From Prevotella sp. CAG:924 (GTDB lineage: Bacteria; Bacteroidota; Bacteroidia; Bacteroidales; Bacteroidaceae), in the NCBI GenBank assembly GCA_000431975.1, contig HF988445.1, forward strand, positions 1 to 15,825: a DNA stretch of 15,825 nt, read 5' to 3'. The notes below the pieces were generated by a model, which saw nothing but the letters and a program-made list of their open reading frames with translations, did no database searches and was not told the DNA's origin. Below are positions 1 to 7,243 of this stretch, one piece after another (within the stretch, counting starts at the first letter, position 1; every line of letters starts with the position of its first letter). Both the position numbers and the translations under genes were made by a program.

Positions 1-80
1 CGCGCCCCTTGAGCCATTCCTCTGCTTCTCGTCCCTGTACTTCATCTGAGCGGCATCTCTCCCCTGTATTTATCGGGTGA

Positions 81-353
81 GCCGAAAGAAGTCGGGAAGG
101 TTCCGCCCGACTGGTAAGTCAGACCAGAGAAAGCAAAGTGCCACAGCTGATGAAGATGGCTTCCACTGTTATGGCCTATCGGACAGGAATACTTGCATAG
201 TATGACTGCAATATATCAACTGGAAAAGTGGAAGGCATTAATAACAAGATAAAAGGATTGAAGAGAATTGCATATGGATTCAGAGATGAACGGTATTTTA
301 AACTAAGGCTGTTTACACTACATGATTGCCATATCACTCGAAATGTCGGATGA
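81..353 (+). pseudogene. ISL3-type transposase, C-terminal remnant
   Basis: Frame 3 from about 129 to 353 reads as the C-terminal end of an ISL3-family (IS204/IS1001/IS1096/IS1165) transposase. Landmarks are MAYRTGILA, STGKVEGINNKIKGLKR, AYGFRDERYFKLRLF and a TGA at 351-353. The copy is dead: an in-frame TAG at 198-200 sits where family members usually have Trp (RTGILA-W-YD). Upstream of about 114 the frame no longer continues; GACTGG|TAAGTCAG looks like a one-base loss inside an original Asp-Trp-Val-Ser-Gln. Another stop at 78-80 closes the frame to the left. The catalytic N-terminal part lies outside the window or is lost. I could not identify the terminal inverted repeat of the element. 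The assignment rests on recognising the family C-terminus. Confidence 0.75.
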
Positions 354-479
354 ACCTTAATGGTTTAACACTCCTAAATTGCAAACTTCTGGGCTGATAC
401 GCAAGTGTCTGCCCTTTTTCGATTTATCAGACATACTTTTGGGGACAGCATCCATCTTATTGTATCATCACATATAAAA

Positions 480-520
480 ATATCCGGTCGCACAAGTCAA
501 TTCTTTGTACGACCGGATAT
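480..520 (-). terminator. Intrinsic terminator of the hydrolase operon
   Basis: A perfect 11-bp inverted repeat (ATATCCGGTCG at 480-490, CGACCGGATAT at 510-520) encloses a short loop that can pair further (ACAA at 492-495 with TTGT at 505-508). On the minus strand the second arm runs directly into TTTTTATAT, the layout of a Rho-independent terminator. It lies about 130 nt beyond the stop codon of the last hydrolase gene and faces the transposase remnant. Confidence 0.8.
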
Positions 521-601
521 CAAAAGAACATTGCTAAAAATAGGAACATTCCGTTCACATGAATAACGGTAAGGCAAAGGCTATGCAAAAGCGGTATAAA
601 A

Positions 602-625
602 GCAGATCCTTTTTCTATAATCTGC
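602..625 (-). terminator. Possible first terminator hairpin after the GH28-like gene
   Basis: A 6-bp stem (GCAGAT 602-607, ATCTGC 620-625) begins 23 nt past the stop codon at 648-650. On the minus strand it is followed by TTTTATACC. It is weaker than the hairpin at 480-520, so the two may act in tandem. The rest of 354-647 holds only another weak stem (CCGTT 551-555 with AACGG 565-569) and no credible gene. Confidence 0.45.
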
Positions 626-647
626 CGTTCTGACCGGCTATACCCTG

Positions 648-1892
648 TCATTCTCGCATCATCACAGGACGGTAGTCCTTACCTATCGTCGTGCACTCTA
701 CATTCTTCACAGACAACTTGTCCACATTACGGAACCACAATCCATAACTGGGAAAGAATGGCCACTGCGACCGGGGCAATGCCGCCATCTTCTCTGGCAG
801 CAACGGATCATCGATACCCTGAAACTCCAGACGGCAGTCCTCCAGTCGGACATAACGGGTACGTGCCGTACCCCAGCTTTTCACACTGAGCGCCATACGG
901 GTAGTGGCCCGTGCATTGATGTTCATTGCTACGAGTCGCTCCATATCATTGCCTTCAGCCAACGTCACAGAAAGAGGTGTAAGAACATGGGAGATCGTCA
1001 GACGCTTCAGCGTCACCGTCCCCACCTTACCGGGAGCCGGTCCCCAGCCACCGGGCTCAATGCTCACAGCCGCATCGCTGGAATGTTTCCCACTTGTAAT
1101 GTGAGGATAAAGACCGGGACCATAAATGGCTGTATCCTCAAGGGTGAAACGATCTGACGGCTCTATCATCCTGACACCATTACACGAAGAGTTCAGGATG
1201 CAATTACGGACGGTGAGACCATCCCAGTAACCACCGGCAATGGCATCATCACCTGTCGACAGATAACTGTCCTCCAGTCTCACATTCCTGCAACCTCGGA
1301 TATGCACGCCATCCCAACCGCCTTCTATGCGTATGTGACGGATACGACCCTTTGACACATCGTAACCCAAGATGGCATAATTAGCCGCGTTACGTATCGA
1401 GACACCCTCAATCCTCACTTTACACACATTGCACATGAGCAGCGTATGGGGGCCCCGCATTCCCTCCTCACCCTGTGGATTTCGCACATCGGCACCATCG
1501 ATAATACCATGTCCCGTGACAGCCACATCCTCACAGTCAACGATCTGTATCAGCGACTGACTCCACACCGGGTTGGCGGCACTGTTGTCATTGACCGATC
1601 CGAGGCCCGTATCATAGCGGCTGAGATCACGCATCGTCGTCAGTGGCTTGTATCTCTGGAGATCATGCGTGCCCATCAGCATAGCACCACTGTCGAGGCG
1701 GAGTTCTATATGGGAACGCATCTGCAACGTACCCATAAGGTAGCATCCTTCCGGCACCGACACTATGCCGCCTCCCTGTTCTGCGCAACCGTCTATGGCC
1801 TGCTGAAAGGCTGCCGTATTGTCCGTCTGGCCGTCGCCGACGGCACCGAATGACAATACGGAAACTACTACTGACAAAAGAATATTCCACAT
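648..1892 (-). CDS. GH28-like right-handed beta-helix protein (polygalacturonase-related)
   Basis: The 414-residue product opens with FGAVGDGQTDNTAAF (residues 15-29), GGGIVSVPEG (40-49) and SHIELRLDSGA (60-70), the start of the pectin lyase/GH28 parallel beta-helix fold. VTGHGIIDG (125-133), WDG (193-195) and STGDDAIA (212-219) correspond to the GH28 strands carrying catalytic aspartates. The canonical His-Gly motif is replaced by CNGVR (237-241), and the Arg-x-Lys site is not evident. It may therefore be a glycosidase with altered specificity, a lyase-like relative, or a non-catalytic paralogue. The hydrophobic N-terminus (ILLSVVVSVLS) runs straight into the first strand without a good cleavage site; an in-frame TGA just upstream prevents a longer start. 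It lies 12 nt after the GH29 gene and is probably co-transcribed with it. Family-level call is good; substrate is unknown. Confidence 0.8.
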   Translation of the reverse strand: MWNILLSVVVSVLSFGAVGDGQTDNTAAFQQAIDGCAEQGGGIVSVPEGCYLMGTLQMRSHIELRLDSGAMLMGTHDLQRYKPLTTMRDLSRYDTGLGSVNDNSAANPVWSQSLIQIVDCEDVAVTGHGIIDGADVRNPQGEEGMRGPHTLLMCNVCKVRIEGVSIRNAANYAILGYDVSKGRIRHIRIEGGWDGVHIRGCRNVRLEDSYLSTGDDAIAGGYWDGLTVRNCILNSSCNGVRMIEPSDRFTLEDTAIYGPGLYPHITSGKHSSDAAVSIEPGGWGPAPGKVGTVTLKRLTISHVLTPLSVTLAEGNDMERLVAMNINARATTRMALSVKSWGTARTRYVRLEDCRLEFQGIDDPLLPEKMAALPRSQWPFFPSYGLWFRNVDKLSVKNVECTTIGKDYRPVMMRE

Positions 1893-1904
1893 ATCCTGTC
1901 ATGC

Positions 1905-3305
1905 TTATTTTGCGGGCACGGCACTATAAGCTCCCACCTCTGCGAGCTTTACCTGTCCGTTGTAACCGGTAAAATCAAGACGGAGCGCACAGGCAGCCAC
2001 GGGAGCAAAACGATGCTCAAGGACACGATTCTGCGACGGAGCCTGCCCATCAAAAAGGACATGCCACTGGCCGGCCTTATCCTGATAGGACAGACGGTAG
2101 CTCTGAAGCACACCAGCCTCCATCTGTGTGATGGCCACAAGGTCGATCGGACGCGAAGCGTCGAGCTGTACTTGCCAGAAAGGATTCTTCACAAGGACAT
2201 TGCTCTCCCAGTCGGTAGTGAAATCGTCATCGTTGGCAAAATCCATCAGATTGCAGTCCCAGCTCCACGAAGACTCGGCCGGCTGTCCCTTGGCAATATT
2301 GTACTCCGTGATGGGCGCATCACACGCTGGCAGAGGTACGGAAGGAACGGGCTTATAAAGACGGCCGATCTCCTTCAGAGCTGCGAGAGCATTGGCATCC
2401 ATCAGTCCGTGACGGTTAGGAGCCACATTGAGGATAAAGTTGCAATGAGCCTTCGTATTGTACGGCACTATATTCTCACGGACGATCCATTCAGGCGACT
2501 TCAGTGTGTCTGTGGGCATGGATGTCTTCCAGAACCACGTGCGCTGCAACGGCAGGCAGGCCAAAGCCGGCAGTGTATTATCGGTGGTAGAGATATGCTG
2601 ACCGGCACCTTGCTCGTACGACTTGATGTCGGTATAGAACAATGCCTCACGCGGATACTTCGCCGCATTGAGATCCATGACCAGACACTGTGGCTGGAGC
2701 GACTTGATATAGTCATAGATCTCTTTGAAAGGTACGCTGTCGTAGCTCAGACGCGACCATGGAGCATCCCAACCGTCAATGATCAATGCGGTGATGGGGC
2801 CGTAGCCGGTAAGCAGCTCATGTAGCTGAGCCTTCACCATGTCGATCTTCTCACGCGTCACCATGTGGGGACGAAGACGATGGTGCGTATCAAGGATGGA
2901 GAAATAGAGCATCACCTTCAGTCCCTCCTTACGGAATGCATCGACATATTCGCGCACGACATCACGGTGGAGAGGCGAGTTCATCACATTGTAGTCGGTC
3001 GTCTTGGTGTCCCACAGACAGAAACCACTATGATGTTTTGTCGTCAGACAACCGTAGGTCATGTGAGCAGACTTGGCAGCCTTAGCCCACTGTGTACAGT
3101 CAAGGCTGTCGGGAGCAAAAGCCGATGCCGGCAGATCAGGATCAGGCCAGTCATCGGGGGCAAACGTCGGAATATTGAAGTGGATAAACATACCGAAATT
3201 CAGATCAACGAACTGTTGCTGTAGATCATGAAGTGTCGGTACACCCGCCTGCGCACGGAAAAAAGGCAAGAGCGAAAGGATAAAAAGAAAAGTGTAACGC
3301 ATCAT
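1905..3305 (-). CDS. Exported GH29 alpha-L-fucosidase with C-terminal discoidin-like domain
   Basis: I start the gene at tandem ATGs (3303-3305 and 3300-3302), because only from there does a signal peptide appear (MMRYTFLFILSLLPFFRAQA). The open frame to 3482 would place about 59 unrelated residues before it. The mature part carries GH29 features: FGMFIHFN, TKHHSGFCLWDT (about residues 89-100), GLKVMLYFS, and LIIDGWDAPW, whose first Asp (about residue 177) sits at the usual nucleophile position after strand 4. NFILNVAPNRHGLM closes the barrel. Residues from about 330 (ITEYNIAKGQPAESSW... through VKLAEVGAY) form an F5/8 type C or CBM32-like sandwich, often used to hold glycan. The likely role is release of fucose from the non-reducing ends or core of glycans in the periplasm or at the surface. 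Linkage preference cannot be read from sequence alone. Confidence 0.9.
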   Translation of the reverse strand: MMRYTFLFILSLLPFFRAQAGVPTLHDLQQQFVDLNFGMFIHFNIPTFAPDDWPDPDLPASAFAPDSLDCTQWAKAAKSAHMTYGCLTTKHHSGFCLWDTKTTDYNVMNSPLHRDVVREYVDAFRKEGLKVMLYFSILDTHHRLRPHMVTREKIDMVKAQLHELLTGYGPITALIIDGWDAPWSRLSYDSVPFKEIYDYIKSLQPQCLVMDLNAAKYPREALFYTDIKSYEQGAGQHISTTDNTLPALACLPLQRTWFWKTSMPTDTLKSPEWIVRENIVPYNTKAHCNFILNVAPNRHGLMDANALAALKEIGRLYKPVPSVPLPACDAPITEYNIAKGQPAESSWSWDCNLMDFANDDDFTTDWESNVLVKNPFWQVQLDASRPIDLVAITQMEAGVLQSYRLSYQDKAGQWHVLFDGQAPSQNRVLEHRFAPVAACALRLDFTGYNGQVKLAEVGAYSAVPAK

Positions 3306-3376
3306 ATAAAAATTAGGTGTTAAAAAGGAAGAAGTGGGAAAGTATGACCATAACTTTCGGCATAATAAATAGATGA

Positions 3377-3418
3377 AGGGAGAGATGGAGGCCCTCTTCA
3401 GCCGCTCCATCTCTCCCT
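3377..3418 (-). promoter_or_regulatory. Intercistronic 14-bp hairpin between GH125 and GH29 genes
   Basis: A perfect 14-bp inverted repeat (AGGGAGAGATGGAG 3377-3390, CTCCATCTCTCCCT 3405-3418) with a 14-nt loop begins 15 nt after the GH125 stop codon. Downstream on the minus strand is TCATCTATTTATTATG, only partly U-rich. It could be a leaky terminator, a processing site or a 3'-end stabiliser that sets the ratio of GH125 to GH29. I see no clear TAnnTTTG promoter in the 70 nt between the hairpin and the GH29 start. Confidence 0.7.
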
Positions 3419-3432
3419 GAAAAGGATTATTC

Positions 3433-4929
3433 TCAGTGACGCTGGCAAGAATTAAGCAAATCCGTCTTGCCTTCATTGACAAGCTTGATAATCAGCTCGC
3501 CGAAAAGGGTATTCTGCCATGCAAACCAAGGACGGGTGTACTTCGTTCGGTCTTTTACATTGAACGACTCATGGATCATACGACAGCCGGAGTCGGTCGA
3601 CATAAGCTGCTCTATACACCACTTGATTTCCTGATCGTCTTTAGAGGTGAAGGCCTTCATCATGATGCTCATCGGCCATGCGTAGTCATAGCTGATGTGC
3701 GGCCCTCCGATACCTTCACCGGCCTCGCCGCGGAAGAAATAAGGATTGTCCTCGCTCCACACGAAACGGCGCGTGTTCTGCCAGATAGGATCATCTTCGG
3801 GTACGTCGCCTAGATAGGGCATAGCCAGGAGCGACGGTACATTGGCATCGTCCATCAACAGCTGATTACCGAAGCCATCGACCTCAAACGCATAGATATC
3901 GCCATATTTGGGATGATGATGAACAGCATATTTCTTCAAGGCTGTACTCACCTCGTCGGCAAGAGCGGTGCACTGTGAGGCCAGCTCCGCATTACCGTTC
4001 ACGGTAGTGACGATCTCCGCCATCTTCTTCAGAGACGTGACAGCCATAAAGTTGGAAGGCACGAGGAAAAGGAAGGTCGTGGCATCGTCAGAAGGACGGA
4101 AAACGGAAGCGATGAGTCCGACTGGCTTCACGGGAGCACCCCAACCGTCATTGCCCACAGTGTCGTAAGCACGGTCGGTGACACGTGTGAAACGATATGG
4201 GCCACGATCGTTTTTGCGCTGCTGTTCGCGGAAGGTCTTCAGGATCAGTTTCACATCCGAGACCCAAAGATCATCAAAGATAGAGGCATCACCCGTCACT
4301 TTCCAGTATTCATAGGCCAGCCGTACGGGATAGCAAAGAGAGTCGATCTCGTACTTGCGCTCGTGCAGCTCAGGCTTCATGTCTGTTCTGTCCTTCATCC
4401 ATTCACCCAGAGGATTTGGCTTCTGGTTGAACGCGTTGGCATAAGGATCAAAAGCGATGTTGCGGAGCTGACGGCGGATTACGCCCTTGATAAGCTCCTT
4501 CAGACGCGGATCCTTATTACAGAACTGCACATAAGGATATACCTGTGCGCCAGAGTCGCGTCCCCACATGGCAGCGATATCACCTGTATAGACGAAGGTG
4601 TCGGGATCACCGTCCTCGGTTCTTGAGAAATGGACGGTTGTGTCAAGCGTGTTAGGGAAGCAGTTCTCGAACATCTCGGCGAGATAAGGATTCTGCTTCA
4701 GCAACTTTTTCACACGCTTAATCTCCTTCTCGATAACATCGGAACGGAACAGACGCCACTCGGGATCGGGACGTTTGTTGATGATCGTTGTCGAAGCAGC
4801 CACCTGCTGGATATAAGCCTTACCATACGCGGTGTCTGGCACCTGGATGTCGACAGGACGGTCTGACTTGGCCGAAGCGGATGTTGCCGCTAAGGCAAGA
4901 GCTAAAGAAATGAATAATCTTGATGTCAT
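3433..4929 (-). CDS. Exported GH125 exo-alpha-1,6-mannosidase
   Basis: This 498-residue protein matches the GH125 family (formerly DUF1237), inverting metal-independent exo-alpha-1,6-mannosidases. It has a Sec signal (MTSRLFISLALALAATSASA, then KS) and an (alpha/alpha)6-barrel with recognisable blocks: YTGDIAAMWGRDSGAQVYPY (114-133), LHERKYEIDSLCYPVRLAY (189-205), VFRPSDDATTFLFLVPSNF (276-294), RGEAGEGIGGPHISYDYAW (400-418) and MIHESFNVKD (451-460). By spacing with characterised members I infer that Asp281 or Asp282 is the acid and Glu454 the base; this needs alignment. It lies 130 nt downstream of the GH92 gene and 127 nt upstream of the GH29 gene, so it probably removes the alpha-1,6 mannose exposed after GH92 action. 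Start is fixed by the signal peptide. Confidence 0.93.
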   Translation of the reverse strand: MTSRLFISLALALAATSASAKSDRPVDIQVPDTAYGKAYIQQVAASTTIINKRPDPEWRLFRSDVIEKEIKRVKKLLKQNPYLAEMFENCFPNTLDTTVHFSRTEDGDPDTFVYTGDIAAMWGRDSGAQVYPYVQFCNKDPRLKELIKGVIRRQLRNIAFDPYANAFNQKPNPLGEWMKDRTDMKPELHERKYEIDSLCYPVRLAYEYWKVTGDASIFDDLWVSDVKLILKTFREQQRKNDRGPYRFTRVTDRAYDTVGNDGWGAPVKPVGLIASVFRPSDDATTFLFLVPSNFMAVTSLKKMAEIVTTVNGNAELASQCTALADEVSTALKKYAVHHHPKYGDIYAFEVDGFGNQLLMDDANVPSLLAMPYLGDVPEDDPIWQNTRRFVWSEDNPYFFRGEAGEGIGGPHISYDYAWPMSIMMKAFTSKDDQEIKWCIEQLMSTDSGCRMIHESFNVKDRTKYTRPWFAWQNTLFGELIIKLVNEGKTDLLNSCQRH

Positions 4930-5059
4930 GATAATTATTTTATTCTGATGGTGCGGCCTTCCACGACCGCTGAATTATATAAGAAACATTTACCTTCGAA
5001 GGTTGCATCCTCTAAAAGACGCAACCCTGGAATAGATATGTCAATTGAGTGCCATGCTA
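4930..5059 (-). promoter_or_regulatory. GH92-GH125 intercistronic spacer with small inverted repeats
   Basis: The 130-nt spacer holds a 12-bp perfect palindrome ACCTTCGAAGGT (4992-5003). Overlapping it is a 6-bp stem (GGTTGC 5001-5006 with GCAACC 5021-5026). The GGT at 5001-5003 belongs to both, so the two folds exclude each other. No TAnnTTTG box or open frame is evident. Read-through from the GH92 gene is the simplest expectation. Confidence 0.4.
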
Positions 5060-7243
5060 TTACGGACGCGCTTTTATGCTCTTACCGAAACTGGAAGGTC
5101 TCGGACCCATATTAAAGACAAGAGTTCCTCCACGCATGATATCCTTATAGTCAATGTACGATTTATTGTAAGCCTTACCATTAAGACGGGCAGAACGGAT
5201 ATACATATTCTTTGCTCCGTTGTTGCGTGCGATAATCGTAAAGGTCTTACCGTTACCGACATTGATCACGGCCTTGTTCATCAGCGGCGATCCGAACACA
5301 AAACGGCCGCTCACAGGATCACACTCATACAGTCCCATAGCCGACAGAATATACCAGGCCGACATCTGACCAACATCCTCGTTACCACTCAGACCATCGA
5401 TGGAGACTCCGTACATGGAATTGAGCGTCTCGCGTACAAGACGGGCCGCCTTATACTGCTGACCGATATAGTTGTACATATATATAATATGGTGAGACGG
5501 TTCATTGCCATGAGCATACTGACCAATCAATCCGGAGATATCAGGAGAGGCCTCCGATCCCAGATTCCCTTGTACGACAAAGAGTGAATCGAGCTTGGCT
5601 GCAAAAGCCTTCTCCGATCCGAAGCAGCTCACTAGGCCACGTACATTATGGGGTACGAGCCATGTGTACTGCCAGGCATTACCCTCCGTATAGTCATCCT
5701 CACGATGAATGCTATGGAAAGGATTGAACGGCTCTCGCCAATTACCCTCCGAGTCACGTCCACGCATAAAATTCACACGGCTATCGAAAAGATTACGGTA
5801 GCCCTCGCCCATCTTATGGAAGAAGTCATAGTCGGCTGTCTTGCCCAACATCTTTGCCACACGGGCCGTACCCTCAAAGGCTATGGCATACTCCAAGGTC
5901 TTCGCTACCGTTTCAAAGGTTGAGTCCTTGTCGAAAGGAAGATAGCCATACTGACGATAATGATCCAGGCCACGATAGTCATCCATCATCGTTCCGTGAA
6001 GCGCCTCATAGGCATGTTCCTTGAGTGAATCGGGAATCAAGCCCTTGAGAACATAGTTGGCCAAGACAATGGCACCGGGCTGTCCCACCATACAGTCGGT
6101 CTCATTACCCATCAGATGCCACACCGGCAGACGTCCCTGCTCATCATAGATATTCAGCATGGAGAGCGCGATCTCACGGGCGCGGTCGGGCTCGATGATT
6201 GAGAGCAGCGGCATCTCTGCACGATAAGTGTCCCAAAGCGAGAAGGTTGTATAGGTGTTGCCTGTTCCCTCATGCACCTGCCCGTCAGCGCCACGATAGG
6301 TTCCATCTACATCGCTGAAGATAGAAGGAGCGATGAAGGCATGATAAAGGGCAGTATAGAAAATAGTACGCGTGATGGCATTAGACACATCAAACTGGAT
6401 AGCGCCAAGTGCCTCATTCCACGCTTCCTTAGCCTGAAGAGCCACCTCGTCAAAGTTCCAGTCTTGTATTTCTGCACGGAGATTCTTACGCGCGCCCTCG
6501 GTACTCGTCGCTGACAGACCGACACGTATGACCAACGGCTTTGACGGATCGCTCACCTCATAGACAGCGATGCCCCGTTTACCTCCCTTGACACGTTTTA
6601 CAGGCTGCGAGAACTCAGCAACGAAATACACTCGCTGGTCGGCGGCCCATCCTTTAGAGAAACGCAAACCCGATATCGTGGTGTCATTCTCCTGACGGAG
6701 ATCGACAGCAGTGGCGTGATCCCAACCAATGCCTTGCTGCAGGTCGATACGTACATATCCTTTCTTCGTTCCTTGGTCAAATGTGTAACGATGCATACCC
6801 GCATGTGTCGTCGCTGTCAGCTCCACCTTGATCTCCGGCTCATGCATCTGGATGGCATAGTATCCGGGACGTACCGTCTCATCACTGTGACGAAAGATGA
6901 CCGTATCCTGTACTGTGTTGTCCATAGGCAGGAATGCCACATCACCCAGGTCACCGATACCTGTACCGCTCAAGTGCATATGACCGAATCCGATGATCAC
7001 ATTGTCACGGTCATGATAGCCTGAGCACCAGTCCCATCCGCGGGTATGCTCTGTAGGCCCCAGCTGTATGAAGCCAAACGGAACACTCGCACCCAGGAAG
7101 GTGTGGCCATGACCACCCGTACCGATACGAGGGTCTACATAAGAAGAATAGTCTGTAGTCGGTGTGGACTGCGCCGATACCGTCTCAGGTGACAGAGCCA
7201 GAAGCGTTAATGCCAAAGCTCCGAGGAGAAGAGATTTTTTCAT
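5060..7243 (-). CDS. Exported GH92 alpha-mannosidase
   Basis: The 727-residue product belongs to GH92, calcium-dependent inverting exo-alpha-mannosidases that cleave mostly alpha-1,2 or alpha-1,3 mannose in N-glycans and mannans. Visible blocks, numbered from the chosen start: DPRIGTGGHGHTFLGASVPFG (about 37-57), RGWDWCSGYHD (69-79), MGNETDCMVGQPGAIVLANY (378-397), EGNAWQYTWLVPHN (520-533, its Glu matching the known general acid), GNEPSHHIIYMYNYIG (579-594) and GLSGNEDVGQMSAWY (617-631, with the predicted base). The frame stays open to 7300, but the ATG at 7241-7243 gives a clean signal peptide (MKKSLLLGALALTLLALSPETVSA, then QS), so I place the start there. It is the first gene of the hydrolase operon, behind a long leader. 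Linkage specificity cannot be decided from sequence alone. Confidence 0.94.
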   Translation of the reverse strand: MKKSLLLGALALTLLALSPETVSAQSTPTTDYSSYVDPRIGTGGHGHTFLGASVPFGFIQLGPTEHTRGWDWCSGYHDRDNVIIGFGHMHLSGTGIGDLGDVAFLPMDNTVQDTVIFRHSDETVRPGYYAIQMHEPEIKVELTATTHAGMHRYTFDQGTKKGYVRIDLQQGIGWDHATAVDLRQENDTTISGLRFSKGWAADQRVYFVAEFSQPVKRVKGGKRGIAVYEVSDPSKPLVIRVGLSATSTEGARKNLRAEIQDWNFDEVALQAKEAWNEALGAIQFDVSNAITRTIFYTALYHAFIAPSIFSDVDGTYRGADGQVHEGTGNTYTTFSLWDTYRAEMPLLSIIEPDRAREIALSMLNIYDEQGRLPVWHLMGNETDCMVGQPGAIVLANYVLKGLIPDSLKEHAYEALHGTMMDDYRGLDHYRQYGYLPFDKDSTFETVAKTLEYAIAFEGTARVAKMLGKTADYDFFHKMGEGYRNLFDSRVNFMRGRDSEGNWREPFNPFHSIHREDDYTEGNAWQYTWLVPHNVRGLVSCFGSEKAFAAKLDSLFVVQGNLGSEASPDISGLIGQYAHGNEPSHHIIYMYNYIGQQYKAARLVRETLNSMYGVSIDGLSGNEDVGQMSAWYILSAMGLYECDPVSGRFVFGSPLMNKAVINVGNGKTFTIIARNNGAKNMYIRSARLNGKAYNKSYIDYKDIMRGGTLVFNMGPRPSSFGKSIKARP

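Noticed and set aside
90..112. 7-bp inverted repeat AGTCGGG/CCCGACT as an IS end or regulatory hairpin
   Set aside because: It lies inside decayed transposase-like sequence, has no terminator tail and no match to an element boundary that I can establish.
354..647. tRNA, small RNA gene or CRISPR in the left intergenic region
   Set aside because: No cloverleaf, repeat-spacer pattern or promoter found; only terminator-like hairpins serving the minus-strand operon.
2013..2825. Plus-strand open frame of 270 codons opposite the GH29 gene
   Set aside because: It is the antisense shadow of a clear fucosidase gene, has no signal sequence or family resemblance and no promoter box; long antisense frames are expected from this codon bias.
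3306..3482. Longer N-terminus for the GH29 gene
   Set aside because: The extension would translate through the 14-bp hairpin and overlap the GH125 gene end, and would bury the signal peptide about 59 residues inside.
5045..5587. Plus-strand open frame of 180 codons over the 3' end of the GH92 gene
   Set aside because: Antisense to conserved GH92 motifs, with no promoter and no family match.
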